In this document: positions 27,677 through 34,403 of the stretch, one piece after another | Layout of the letters: each line of letters starts with the position of its first letter | How positions within the stretch are numbered: the first letter of the stretch is position 1 | Notes under the pieces: model-generated | What the model saw: only the letters and a program-made list of their open reading frames with translations | Told to the model about the DNA's origin: nothing | Database searches by the model: none | Source of the DNA: Deltaproteobacteria bacterium | GTDB lineage: Bacteria > Desulfobacterota > Binatia > UBA9968 | Reading direction: 5' to 3' | Assembly: GCA_030688735.1 (NCBI GenBank) | Contig: JAUYJC010000632.1 | Location: 1-40,471 of the forward strand | DNA: 40,471 nucleotides | Made by a program: the position numbers and the translations under genes

Positions 27677-27987
27677 GTGAGGCAGAGTGAGCCATCCCAT
27701 AGGGGAGTCAGTCCGCATGGAGCCTAAGGGCTCCACAAGCTGCTAGACCGGTCTTCTGATTTGATTGCTTATATCCGGGGCACAAAAATAAGCACGATGC
27801 GACATCCGCCATTGCCGATCTTTCCCAACCCTTGTTCCCGTTCTCCGATTGGATGCGATCCATTACCGACATTATCCTATTCCTATTTTCGGAATTGCGA
27901 AAACGTCCCCGGATTCTCGCACCAATTTCACTCCCGCCTCAGCGGAGAAATGCTACTTCTCCGCAGCGCCCTTATCGGTTCTTTTCA

Positions 27988-28026
27988 CGATTTGAACGAC
28001 TGGAACGGCTGGAACCATTTGAACAG
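27988..28026 (+). repeat. TTGAAC-type degenerate repeat, cluster 1
   Basis: Short units related to TTGAACG and TGGAACG follow each other (TTTGAACGACTGGAACGGC and on). The same units form clusters at 29380-29432 and 30080-30392. Confidence 0.55.
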
Positions 28027-28031
28027 GATCT

Positions 28032-28322
28032 AATATTGAGCCGGTCGCCCGAGAGCAGCTCAAGCAGGTCGTGACGAACCGGGTGTCGCAATTTTTCACC
28101 GCTGATTCTTTCAAGGTCGAGGGCAATGATCCGCTCGTGGTCAGGTTCCTGGGCGAGAGAATTACGTACATCGGCAGGACCGAAACCGAGAGAAAACCAT
28201 ACCAGTATCGTGTCACTCTTCAACATGTCGAGAGAACCCAGCAAAATCCGTATGGGTTGGTAGTGGCTTCGATTGAACGGAATGAGATACCGCCAACACC
28301 TATTCCTTCGCCAAGAAACTAG
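28032..28322 (+). pseudogene. truncated protein, unknown; copy 2 remnant
   Basis: The frame reads EPVAREQLKQVVTNRVSQFF, then a beta-rich stretch (DPLVVRFLGERITYIGR, KPYQYRVTLQHVERTQQNP, YGLVVASIE) and a Pro-rich tail. A GTG at 28071 could start an 83-residue product, but the homologous look begins earlier, next to the TTGAAC repeats. I recall a loose likeness to periplasmic TraE/VirB8-type domains, without enough to name it. The end is homologous at protein level to the remnant at 26745. Confidence 0.4.
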
Positions 28323-28417
28323 AGAACGTTTTACACTGGGGTGGCAGAAGAGTGCTTGGTGTTGGGGCGCGAGAGAAAACATAAGCTCAAAGGGCCGACG
28401 CCGAGAAAAAACATCTA

Positions 28418-28438
28418 TTGCTTTCACTTTGAAAGCAA
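28418..28438. promoter_or_regulatory. perfect palindrome, probable TA operator
   Basis: TTGCTTTCA (28418-28426) and its exact complement (28430-28438) are separated by 3 nt and end 14 bp ahead of the PIN toxin ATG. Ribbon-helix-helix antitoxins commonly repress their operon through such sites. Confidence 0.55.
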
Positions 28439-28452
28439 CTTAGGCTGAATGG

Positions 28453-28944
28453 ATGCGAGCGGCTACTTTTGACAGCTCCTTTTGGGTCCATGCAGTTTAT
28501 CTGGATCTTGTCGAGTTCCTGATTTCGGATTTTGAGTTGGTCTGCACTAAGGCGGTGGAAAATGAGTTAGGGCGCGATAACCCGACGAGCCGCCAGCTCA
28601 AGGCATTGCTAGCTGACAAAAGCATCAAACGAGCTGCCCCAAGATCGGAGAAGATCAAATTGTATGGAGATGGGGAGAGAGCCGCTATTAATCTCGCGCT
28701 GGAGCGAAAGTTCCTATTGCTCATCGATGACTGGAGACCTTATGAGGCGGCACAGGCAGTCGGAGTTGAGGTCGTCAACTCTCTAGCCTACTTGATCGGC
28801 CTTTATGAACAGAAACGGATCACGCTAGAGCGCGTGTTACATGCCTTGGCTAGGGCGACGCGCCGCGGAACTCTGAGACCCGAATGGATCCAGTCCGCGG
28901 TGAGGGTCGTAGCAGAGATTCGAAGAAAGGGAGAAAATCGATGA
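28453..28944 (+). CDS. PIN-domain-like toxin (DUF3368-like)
   Basis: The 163-residue protein has the PIN-type pattern: Asp7 in ATFDSSFW, Glu38 in KAVENELGRD, Glu75 in GDGERAAI, Asp92/Asp93 in LLIDDWRPY. The run LERKFLLLIDDWRPYEAAQ followed by GVEVVNSLAYLIGLY is typical of DUF3368 members. PIN toxins are Mg2+-dependent RNases. Its TGA overlaps the ATG of the next gene in ATGA, so the pair is coupled, with the toxin first, opposite to the common order. A palindrome lies just upstream. The C-terminal basic tail (about 140-163) is longer than in many PIN toxins. Confidence 0.78.
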   Translation: MRAATFDSSFWVHAVYLDLVEFLISDFELVCTKAVENELGRDNPTSRQLKALLADKSIKRAAPRSEKIKLYGDGERAAINLALERKFLLLIDDWRPYEAAQAVGVEVVNSLAYLIGLYEQKRITLERVLHALARATRRGTLRPEWIQSAVRVVAEIRRKGENR

Positions 28945-29312
28945 AAAAGGAAAAACACGAGAAAACGACGATTACCGTCAGATTAACGGACGAAGAAGAT
29001 CAGGCCTTGAGCCGTCTCTGCACGCTTAAGAAAACCAGCAAGACGGGATACCTTGCTCGCCTCGCTAAAGACCAGGCCAAGCGAGAGCTTCTCAATTACG
29101 CCGCCGAAGAATACCTGGAAGGAAAGGCGTCGTTAAGCGAGCTGGCGAAAAAGACCGGCCTGGATGTGCCGACAATTATGGATGAGGTTGCCAGCATCAA
29201 AGGGGAAGACAAGCGGGCAGTGGAGGCTTTTTTGTCCGCCGTGGAAACGCTCTCGAAGTTAAATAAAGACCCAGAGTTCTATCATCTAGCTGCCAACGCC
29301 GTCAGAGAATAG
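28941..29312 (+). CDS. RHH-type antitoxin with second HTH
   Basis: The 123-residue protein starts at the ATGA overlap with the toxin gene. Residues 8-50 (KTTITVRLTDEEDQALSRLC and on) fit a ribbon-helix-helix DNA-binding domain. Residues 62-83 (ASLSELAKKTGLDVPTIMDE) form an HTH like that of UPF0175 antitoxins. The rest is acidic and helical and would bind and block the PIN toxin. It is probably autoregulatory through the palindrome at 28418-28438. Confidence 0.75.
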   Translation: MKKEKHEKTTITVRLTDEEDQALSRLCTLKKTSKTGYLARLAKDQAKRELLNYAAEEYLEGKASLSELAKKTGLDVPTIMDEVASIKGEDKRAVEAFLSAVETLSKLNKDPEFYHLAANAVRE

Positions 29313-29379
29313 ATAATGGCTACCCGGTGACCGCAAGTCGAGAAGCAGCAGGTGGTTGTCCTTGAACCGGCTTTCGACG

Positions 29380-29432
29380 GTAACGTTTTGAACGGAGCGC
29401 TGCGGTTGAACGATTGGAACGTTTGGAATGGG
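29380..29432 (+). repeat. TTGAAC-type degenerate repeat, cluster 2
   Basis: The 33-nt block at 29380-29412 recurs at 30299-30331 with one mismatch. Further TTGGAACG units follow. Confidence 0.7.
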
Positions 29433-29543
29433 CTTCGGTATTAGTCGACGGGCTGGAACTGCCTTGTCCCGTTGGAACGGCAACCGGATCCCCCGGGTCC
29501 GCCCCAGACCGCCAACTCTCCTGACCAGCCCCGAAAATCTCAC

Positions 29544-29573
29544 TTGGCATCCGGCCACGAATTCGCGTAGAAT
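29544..29573 (+). promoter_or_regulatory. promoter of hicBA
   Basis: TTGGCA (29544-29549) and TAGAAT (29568-29573) are 18 bp apart and end 29 bp ahead of the hicB ATG. A close copy, TTGGCA N18 TAGTAT, lies at 30416-30445 behind another TTGAAC cluster. Confidence 0.6.
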
Positions 29574-29602
29574 CATTCCATCGAACTTGGGAGACAAATA
29601 TC

Positions 29603-29803
29603 ATGCAGATTCAAGCAAATTTCGTTAAGGACGGTAAATGGTGGGTGGGTTGGACCGATGACGTGCCTGGCGCTCTCACGCAGGGAGCCACTTTAAAAGA
29701 GGCGCGTGAAAACCTCGCCGATGCCGTTCGTATGATCCGAGAGCCCATCGATCTCTCGAAACTTCCAAAGGGAAAGATCGTGATCGAACAGCTCGAGGTG
29801 TAG
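29603..29803 (+). CDS. hicB: HicB-family antitoxin
   Basis: This 66-residue protein reads MQIQANFVKDGKWWVGWTDD then VPGALTQGATLKEARENL: the HicB fold (partial RNase H-like) with the conserved PG..TQG..L.EA. It lacks a C-terminal DNA-binding domain. HicB proteins neutralise HicA mRNA interferases. GGGAG precedes the ATG. The hicA start (GTG) is the very next base after its stop, so translation is coupled. Confidence 0.82.
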   Translation: MQIQANFVKDGKWWVGWTDDVPGALTQGATLKEARENLADAVRMIREPIDLSKLPKGKIVIEQLEV

Positions 29804-29985
29804 GTGAAGCGCAGAGAATTGATCCGGCACTTGGAGCGGTTCGGATGTACGCTTGCCGATGAAGGGGCGAAACACAGCAAGTATGTAAATCTCGCCGGGT
29901 CACGACCGTGCCGCGCCACACCGAGATTGCCGATCTGTTGGCGCGAAAGATTTGCCGGCAACTCGGGATTCCCGATCCAAAATAA
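29804..29985 (+). pseudogene. hicA: HicA toxin, frameshifted
   Basis: The GTG-started frame reads MKRRELIRHLERFGCTLADE then GAKHSKYVNLAG, the dsRBD-like HicA fold with catalytic His in the AKHSKY position. After the GGG at 29897-29899 the conserved end appears one frame back: VTTVPRHTEIADLLARKICR followed by QLGIPDPK and a stop at 29983-29985. A single lost G, or an assembly error in the G run, explains this. As written the product ends at 29989 with an unrelated tail, so the toxin is presumably inactive. A -1 ribosomal frameshift is a less likely alternative. Confidence 0.8.
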
Positions 29986-30079
29986 CTAAATCATAAAGCT
30001 CTGAGCCAACCACTCAGTTCGACGTTTCGGCAATTGCCGAAACGTGGAAGCATCCCGCCGAGTTAGTTTTTCCGCGAAT

Positions 30080-30392
30080 CGTGAACCGCTTTAGTCCGTA
30101 ACGACTTGAACCCTTGGACTGCGCTCAGGACAGACCCCGCGAAGCGATTGAACGGGAGAGTCCGCTCATGGTGAGCTAATCGAACCATTGGAACGGGCCT
30201 CGGCCATTAGCCCGTTGCACTTTGAACCTTGAACTATTGAACGTTGAACCGCCGCGAGGCGTTGAACCTTAAACCTTGAACATTGAACCGGTTAGTCTGT
30301 AACGTTTTGAACGGAGCGCAGCGGTTGAACGTCTGGAACGGCTTGAACTACGATCCGCGATTGAACTTGGAACCGCCGTAATGCCTTGAACG
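30080..30392 (+). repeat. TTGAAC-type degenerate repeat, cluster 3
   Basis: This is the largest cluster. Units such as TTGAACC, TTGAACG and TGGAACG recur dozens of times with changing spacers. It includes a 33-nt block (30299-30331) shared with cluster 2. No long open frame crosses it. I see no unit regular enough for CRISPR. Confidence 0.75.
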
Positions 30393-30415
30393 GACCTCAC
30401 CTCCGAAGATTCCCC

Positions 30416-30445
30416 TTGGCATCCCGGCCCCGTTTCGACTAGTAT
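30416..30445 (+). promoter_or_regulatory. orphan promoter, copy of the hicBA one
   Basis: TTGGCA and TAGTAT are 18 bp apart, and flanking bases (CCGAAGATT ahead, TATT after) follow those at 29544-29573. No gene starts close behind it, so it may be a relic. Confidence 0.4.
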
Positions 30446-30751
30446 TATTTGCGCGCCGATCCGGGATTTGGGGACTTTGACCCCGCAGGTTTTCGGAGCG
30501 GCAACCCGATCGCGCGTAGATCTCGCAAGTTAACTGACTGGAAAAGGGCCGAAGAAACTCAAGACGAAACAGTCTGCCCCCGGAAATGTGTTGAGACATG
30601 CCGGCGAATCGTCGACTGAAGAATCAAGAAAGGTCAATTAGGCATGCCTGACCCTCGTCTGGCATGTGACCCTCGTCTCTCGTCTTAAGAAGGTTAGTCA
30701 AGGAGCCGTCGTCGTACTCGAAACACCCTTAACTTGGGCTTTTCTAACCGT

Positions 30752-30781
30752 TTGACGGCGGGGGGCTATTTATCCTATAAG
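30752..30781 (+). promoter_or_regulatory. sigma70-like promoter
   Basis: TTGACG (30752-30757) and TATAAG (30776-30781) are 18 bp apart. The next gene starts at 31046, which would give a leader of about 255 nt containing a T-run near 30897. Confidence 0.55.
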
Positions 30782-31045
30782 AGTGCCAGTTTTGTTTAGG
30801 CAGCATTGTCCGGCCCGTGGCTCTGGAAAAAGAGCGGTGGGGTGGCGGCGACTCATTTTTCGAGAGCTCGATTGGGTCCAACCCGGTCGGGCTTTTTTAT
30901 TAGCAAGTCAGAGTCGAGATACTCTGTCAGACGAGTTCGGAGAAGGGTTGAAACACTTAAAAACATTGTTGAGTCGTAGAAGTCCGATGGCTCACTCGGC
31001 CAGAACAATCGTTTTTAACGAGTCGAACTCGACGGGATCGTAACA

Positions 31046-32374
31046 ATGCCACGTCATAGCAAAGCAGGACGTGCCAAAGGAAGCTCAGGACGGAGCAAGG
31101 CGGTCCAAGCTCTTTTTGTCCGATATTGTTTTTTGGATAATGACGCCGAGACGATAATCGTCATGCCTTCTCCTCACGGCGAGTATAAAAGCGGTATCAG
31201 CTACAGTGACGCCCTCGCCGCAGGTGAAGTCTACGCGAGTCTTCGCAAACGCGGCCACTTGGACGTAAGAACTCCTGAGCTTTTGGGAGATGATACCCGC
31301 GAGAATCTGATTTTAATCGGCGGTAGAAAGGCCAACCCTATCGCGCGGAATTTTCAGAGGCTTGAGCAATCTAAGCTGAGTTTCGATCTAAGAGACGGTG
31401 TGATTTATGACAAACAAAAGCACATCGTGTTGGTGCCGCAATATGCGGCTGGTGAAGAAAGAACGCTTTCTAATTTGGTTGCCGATTATGGCTTGATTTC
31501 CTATACCGATAATCCCTTTGGGAAATCGACCAAAATACTTCACCTGGCAGGCATTAGAGGTTTCGGAACGCTTGCTGCCGCCATCGCTCTGGTCGACCCC
31601 CGTTCGGTTCGTACGATAGAGAAAATTCTCGCGAGGCTCATCAGGCGACACGCCTCGCAGCCCAAAAACCTGACCGTCGAGATACTGGTCAGAGTCTCGG
31701 TCTCACGCGGCAGGGCGCGGCGCGATAGCCTCGCAATCGAAAAGATCAAAGTGAGCAATGGGAGGACCAGCCGAACTTGGGAATCTGAAGCATACGGCCA
31801 ATTGAAGCCGGTCAATCCACACGGCCTTTACATTGATGTGGTGAGGAGTGCTTCAAAGGCTCCAATCATCCGTGCAAGAATCGACAACGAGGAGATCACA
31901 TTTACTAAAAGCAGCGACCGCATGAAAACTATTTACTTGCTGGCGAAACAGGCAATAGAGGATGATTTAAACCGGTCTGGCAATCAGGGGTGGATGAATG
32001 CAGTGCAGCTTGCCGAGAGTCTCTGGCAAATCAAGCTTACGAGTGGCGGCAGTGAGTTGATCGGCGAGCTGAGAACGGAAGTCTCCGAGGCTATTAGACG
32101 CTGGGCAAACCACCTTGAAAGACAAGGGAAATTGCTGCTTCCCGACAACGTCACAGTGGACCACCAGTACATCAACTCAGAGATCTTGATATTTGATTCG
32201 GACATAAAGAAGAAGGTCGTTGACCTTATCCACATGATCAACCATGAACAGAGTAAGAACAACACGGGATTCCAGTTGATCGAATCCAAGCCCGGCCTTG
32301 GCTACCGGATCAACATCCACCCCGCCCTTATATTCATCAACGAATCCAACTCTCCCGCTACCGATCCACAATAG
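31046..32374 (+). CDS. uncharacterised sensor/winged-helix protein
   Basis: I do not recognise a named family. The 442-residue protein has a basic start (1-20), then a Rossmann-like part: LFVRYCFLDND (23-33), a Ser/Tyr-rich segment SGISYSDALAAGEVY, and a glycine loop LILIGGRKANPIARN (88-102). A second conserved-looking run is DYGLISYTDNPFGK (147-160) with LHLAGIRGFGTLAAA (165-179). The C-terminal third (about 290-435) looks like an OmpR-type winged helix: YLLAKQAIEDDL, WMNAVQLAESLW and the closing PGLGYRINI. I infer a ligand-sensing DNA-binding regulator. It is soluble, with no signal or membrane segment. It lies among three toxin-antitoxin modules. Confidence 0.75.
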   Translation: MPRHSKAGRAKGSSGRSKAVQALFVRYCFLDNDAETIIVMPSPHGEYKSGISYSDALAAGEVYASLRKRGHLDVRTPELLGDDTRENLILIGGRKANPIARNFQRLEQSKLSFDLRDGVIYDKQKHIVLVPQYAAGEERTLSNLVADYGLISYTDNPFGKSTKILHLAGIRGFGTLAAAIALVDPRSVRTIEKILARLIRRHASQPKNLTVEILVRVSVSRGRARRDSLAIEKIKVSNGRTSRTWESEAYGQLKPVNPHGLYIDVVRSASKAPIIRARIDNEEITFTKSSDRMKTIYLLAKQAIEDDLNRSGNQGWMNAVQLAESLWQIKLTSGGSELIGELRTEVSEAIRRWANHLERQGKLLLPDNVTVDHQYINSEILIFDSDIKKKVVDLIHMINHEQSKNNTGFQLIESKPGLGYRINIHPALIFINESNSPATDPQ

Positions 32375-32423
32375 GAATTATTTATTTCGCACCGCCGGTT
32401 CGGTAGTCGTACGATCGGCGAAA

Positions 32424-32660
32424 CTATGGCGCGAAAGCCTCGCCTGCCACGACGCGCTCATAGGCGAAAGCAGGCAGAGTGGCGCGGTCGTGAGTTACGA
32501 CAATGCGATGGTTCTGGGCAGCCCATGCAAGCACGACTGGATCGATTGCTCCCTCGATCCCGAGATCCTGAACTCGAACCAAGTTCAAATCGGGAAGACG
32601 AAACAACAAGCCGCGCACGATGTCGCCGTTGAAGTTTTCGTCGGTCGCTAACTGTAGCAT
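32424..32660 (-). pseudogene. DUF5615 PIN-like toxin, truncated
   Basis: The 78-residue frame reads MLQLATDENFNGDIVRGLLF then ...IVVTHDRATLPAFAYERV, the DUF5615 PIN-like pattern with Asp7 and Asp58 as likely metal ligands. Family members run to about 110-120 residues; here the protein stops after GEAFAP and the final strand and helix are missing. The sequence beyond the stop does not restore them in any frame I can read. The lost end abuts the 442-residue gene 50 bp away. It is coupled to the DUF433 antitoxin, 9 bp upstream. It may have lost activity. Confidence 0.7.
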
Positions 32661-32669
32661 TGAGAAGCG

Positions 32670-33017
32670 TTACGGATTTCGCTGGGCAAGCAGGCGGCGG
32701 CGGACCTCAGACAAATCCCCCTGGCGGGCTTCGATGTTTTGCCGAAGGGCGTCGGCTTGCCGCTCACGCTCCGCGAGATAGCGCTCGACCAGGGCGCGAT
32801 GGCGCAGGTAGTACGCGATCACGGCATAGATATCCGCAAGAGTTGTTGATGGGTAGCGTTGCACGATGGCCTCCGGCGTAGCGCCGTCTTCGAAGGCTCG
32901 AATGACGAGTTCCAATAAAACCCGCGTGGCGCCGATACGAACGGCGCCGGAATCATCTTGTCTCAAGGGCGGCGTGTCGTTTCGGATTTCTAGTTGGGTG
33001 AACTGTTCTTGGGTCAT
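32670..33017 (-). CDS. DUF433 antitoxin
   Basis: This 115-residue protein has the DUF433 helix-turn-helix core RIGATRVLLELVIRAFEDGA then TPEAIVQRYPSTTLADIYAV and IAYYL, preceded by a strand-rich start (PPLRQDDSGAVRIG). A charged helix (ERYLAERERQADALRQNIEA) ends it. DUF433 proteins pair with DUF5615 PIN-like toxins as antitoxins and probable repressors of their own operon; the pairing here is as expected. Confidence 0.82.
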   Translation of the reverse strand: MTQEQFTQLEIRNDTPPLRQDDSGAVRIGATRVLLELVIRAFEDGATPEAIVQRYPSTTLADIYAVIAYYLRHRALVERYLAERERQADALRQNIEARQGDLSEVRRRLLAQRNP

Positions 33018-33420
33018 TTTCTAGCTCCAAGCTCGGGTTAACTTCTCTATCCTCGCAGAAAGACGATGCTTCCCGCAAGGTCCCATGCGAAACGCAACGC
33101 ATTTCGTGGTTTCTTGGATGGAGTCTTGCCTTCCATCAATGATAAGGCTTTCACCGACGTTGTCAAACCTCGGATATCCGGGCCAAAGATAAAAGGTATG
33201 AGTTGCAGGACATCGCCCCAAAGCGACGGATGCAAGTCCGTGGTACCGGGATTACGACCTCTTCACTTCAGCCTCAACCTAATCTGGCAAAACTCTTAGG
33301 TAAATCGGCGCTGATCCCGGCAACTTCCAGGGCGCCGGGCCTCGTTGGCCCCAATCCGGCGAAAAACTAGCCAAACGTATTTGAAATTCTGAACTAAATA
33401 GAACCTTGAAAAAAAACATG

Positions 33421-33554
33421 TCTCGCGCAAAGCATGTCCTGAGCTTTGTCGAAGGGTTCGAAATGACAATGCTCTACCTTTGCGCCTTTGTGTCCCTTCG
33501 ACAGAGTTTATCCTGAGCGTAGCCGACGGGGCTCAGGACATGCCTTGCGCGAGA
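33421..33554. repeat. MITE-like palindromic element, 134 bp
   Basis: Terminal inverted repeats of 24 nt (33421-33444 and 33531-33554) match at 23 positions and start TCTCGCGCAA. Inside are more inverted pieces of the CTTCGACAAGCTCAGGA type. No open frame is inside. No clear target duplication. Confidence 0.75.
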
Positions 33555-33719
33555 TAATCCAATTTCTTCTTTTGCGTTCTTTGCACTGCTATACTTGAAA
33601 GTTTTCGCAGCTTGCGCAAATTTTACGGCAGTCGAAGACCCTCGGATTCGGATATTCCTCCCGCCAAGTCGCCAAGCGCGCCAAGTTCGGAGGGGAGAGA
33701 TGAATTATCTTGGAAAAAT

Positions 33720-33890
33720 TATTCACCGTTAGTCTCCGACCTTTGCGGCCTTTGCGCCTTTGCGCGAGATATTCCGAGTTTCGGTTGCGGCTCTGCTGCG
33801 CTAAGCCCTTTGTGGTTAATTTTCCGAGTCCTCAATTCCTTGGTTGCGGCTCAGCCGCGCTGGGTCTCTGTGGTGAATACTTCTTCACGG
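33720..33890 (+). repeat. CTTTGCGCC-type intergenic repeats
   Basis: Runs such as CCTTTGCGGCCTTTGCGCC and two copies of a GGTTGCGGCTC(T/A)GC(T/C)GCGCT unit (near 33783 and 33842) lie here without a coding frame. Confidence 0.5.
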
Positions 33891-34403
33891 GAAACCCAGA
33901 AGAACCATTTTATATATTAACGGTGACCTTGCTTCGACCGACACTCGACACGAATCGTACCGGCTAAACGACTCCGACCTCCTGTAAAACGATTGTCAGA
34001 CACGACCGCCCAGACAACGACAGGGCCAAACCAAGATCTCAACCTCGATCTTATTTCGATTGCGTTATTTGGCGCTTAAGAGCATTTTTGCGGAAGTTTA
34101 CACCTTTTTCGGGTGTCACCCAGGGAAGTCGGTCGGGAGTCTGTGTGCTGCGCGGAACCTGTCAATGAAATGAGACACTCCCGTGAAAGTCGGCGACGTC
34201 GCCACGAAGCAGAAATTGTAACGAGTGGATTATGAAAAGACCCTATTTCCTCACACGGTTACGCGGTCGTGAGTCAAGAGCGCAGGCGGTTGAGGGGAGA
34301 AGTAAACTGTGGATTGGAGATTAAGGCGGGCGCTGGGAAAGAAAGTTGGTAGACGAATTAATATCAAAGGTGAAGACCCCAGAGACAGAGAGAGGGTAAG
34401 CGA

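Larger units (their letters stand above)
27737..28452. other. gene-poor gap with remnant and repeats
   Basis: Positions 27737-27985 show nothing I can support. Then come TTGAAC-type repeats (27988-28026), a truncated protein frame (28032-28322) and a perfect palindrome (28418-28438) ahead of the PIN/RHH genes. Confidence 0.6.
29990..31045. other. long gene-free stretch with repeats
   Basis: No gene is supported over about 1 kb. It holds TTGAAC-type repeats (30080-30392), a promoter-like pair copied from hicBA (30416-30445), short direct repeats of TGACCCTCGTCT near 30650-30680, and a better promoter at 30752-30781 that probably serves the 442-residue protein. Confidence 0.6.
33018..34403. 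other. gene-free stretch with palindromic repeats
   Basis: I find no convincing gene over about 1.4 kb. It contains a MITE-like palindrome (33421-33554), repeats of CTTTGCGCCTTTGCG type (33720-33890) that occur between genes in many bacteria, and about 440 bp of plain sequence ahead of the RHS gene. A GAGAGGG site lies ahead of the RHS start. Confidence 0.55.

Noticed and set aside
29380-30392. TTGAAC-rich region as a CRISPR array
   Set aside because: Units are 7-12 nt, vary in sequence and have no uniform spacers or leader; no cas gene is near.
30633-30655. Similarity of AGGTCAATTA here to the IS right junction at 4853-4862
   Set aside because: Half of that match lies in the host gene and not in the IS; ten bases can match by chance.
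30783-31043. 86-residue open frame ahead of the 442-residue gene
   Set aside because: Residue use is random-looking (Arg/Ser rich), there is no ribosome-binding site, and it lies in the presumed leader.
33021-33235. Two overlapping minus-strand open frames
   Set aside because: No family-like motif, no ribosome-binding site and no conserved spacing to the DUF433 gene.
34160-34210. Lone IS-like end (TGTCAATGAAATGAGACAC) ahead of the RHS gene
   Set aside because: No partner end, no transposase remnant and no duplication were found.
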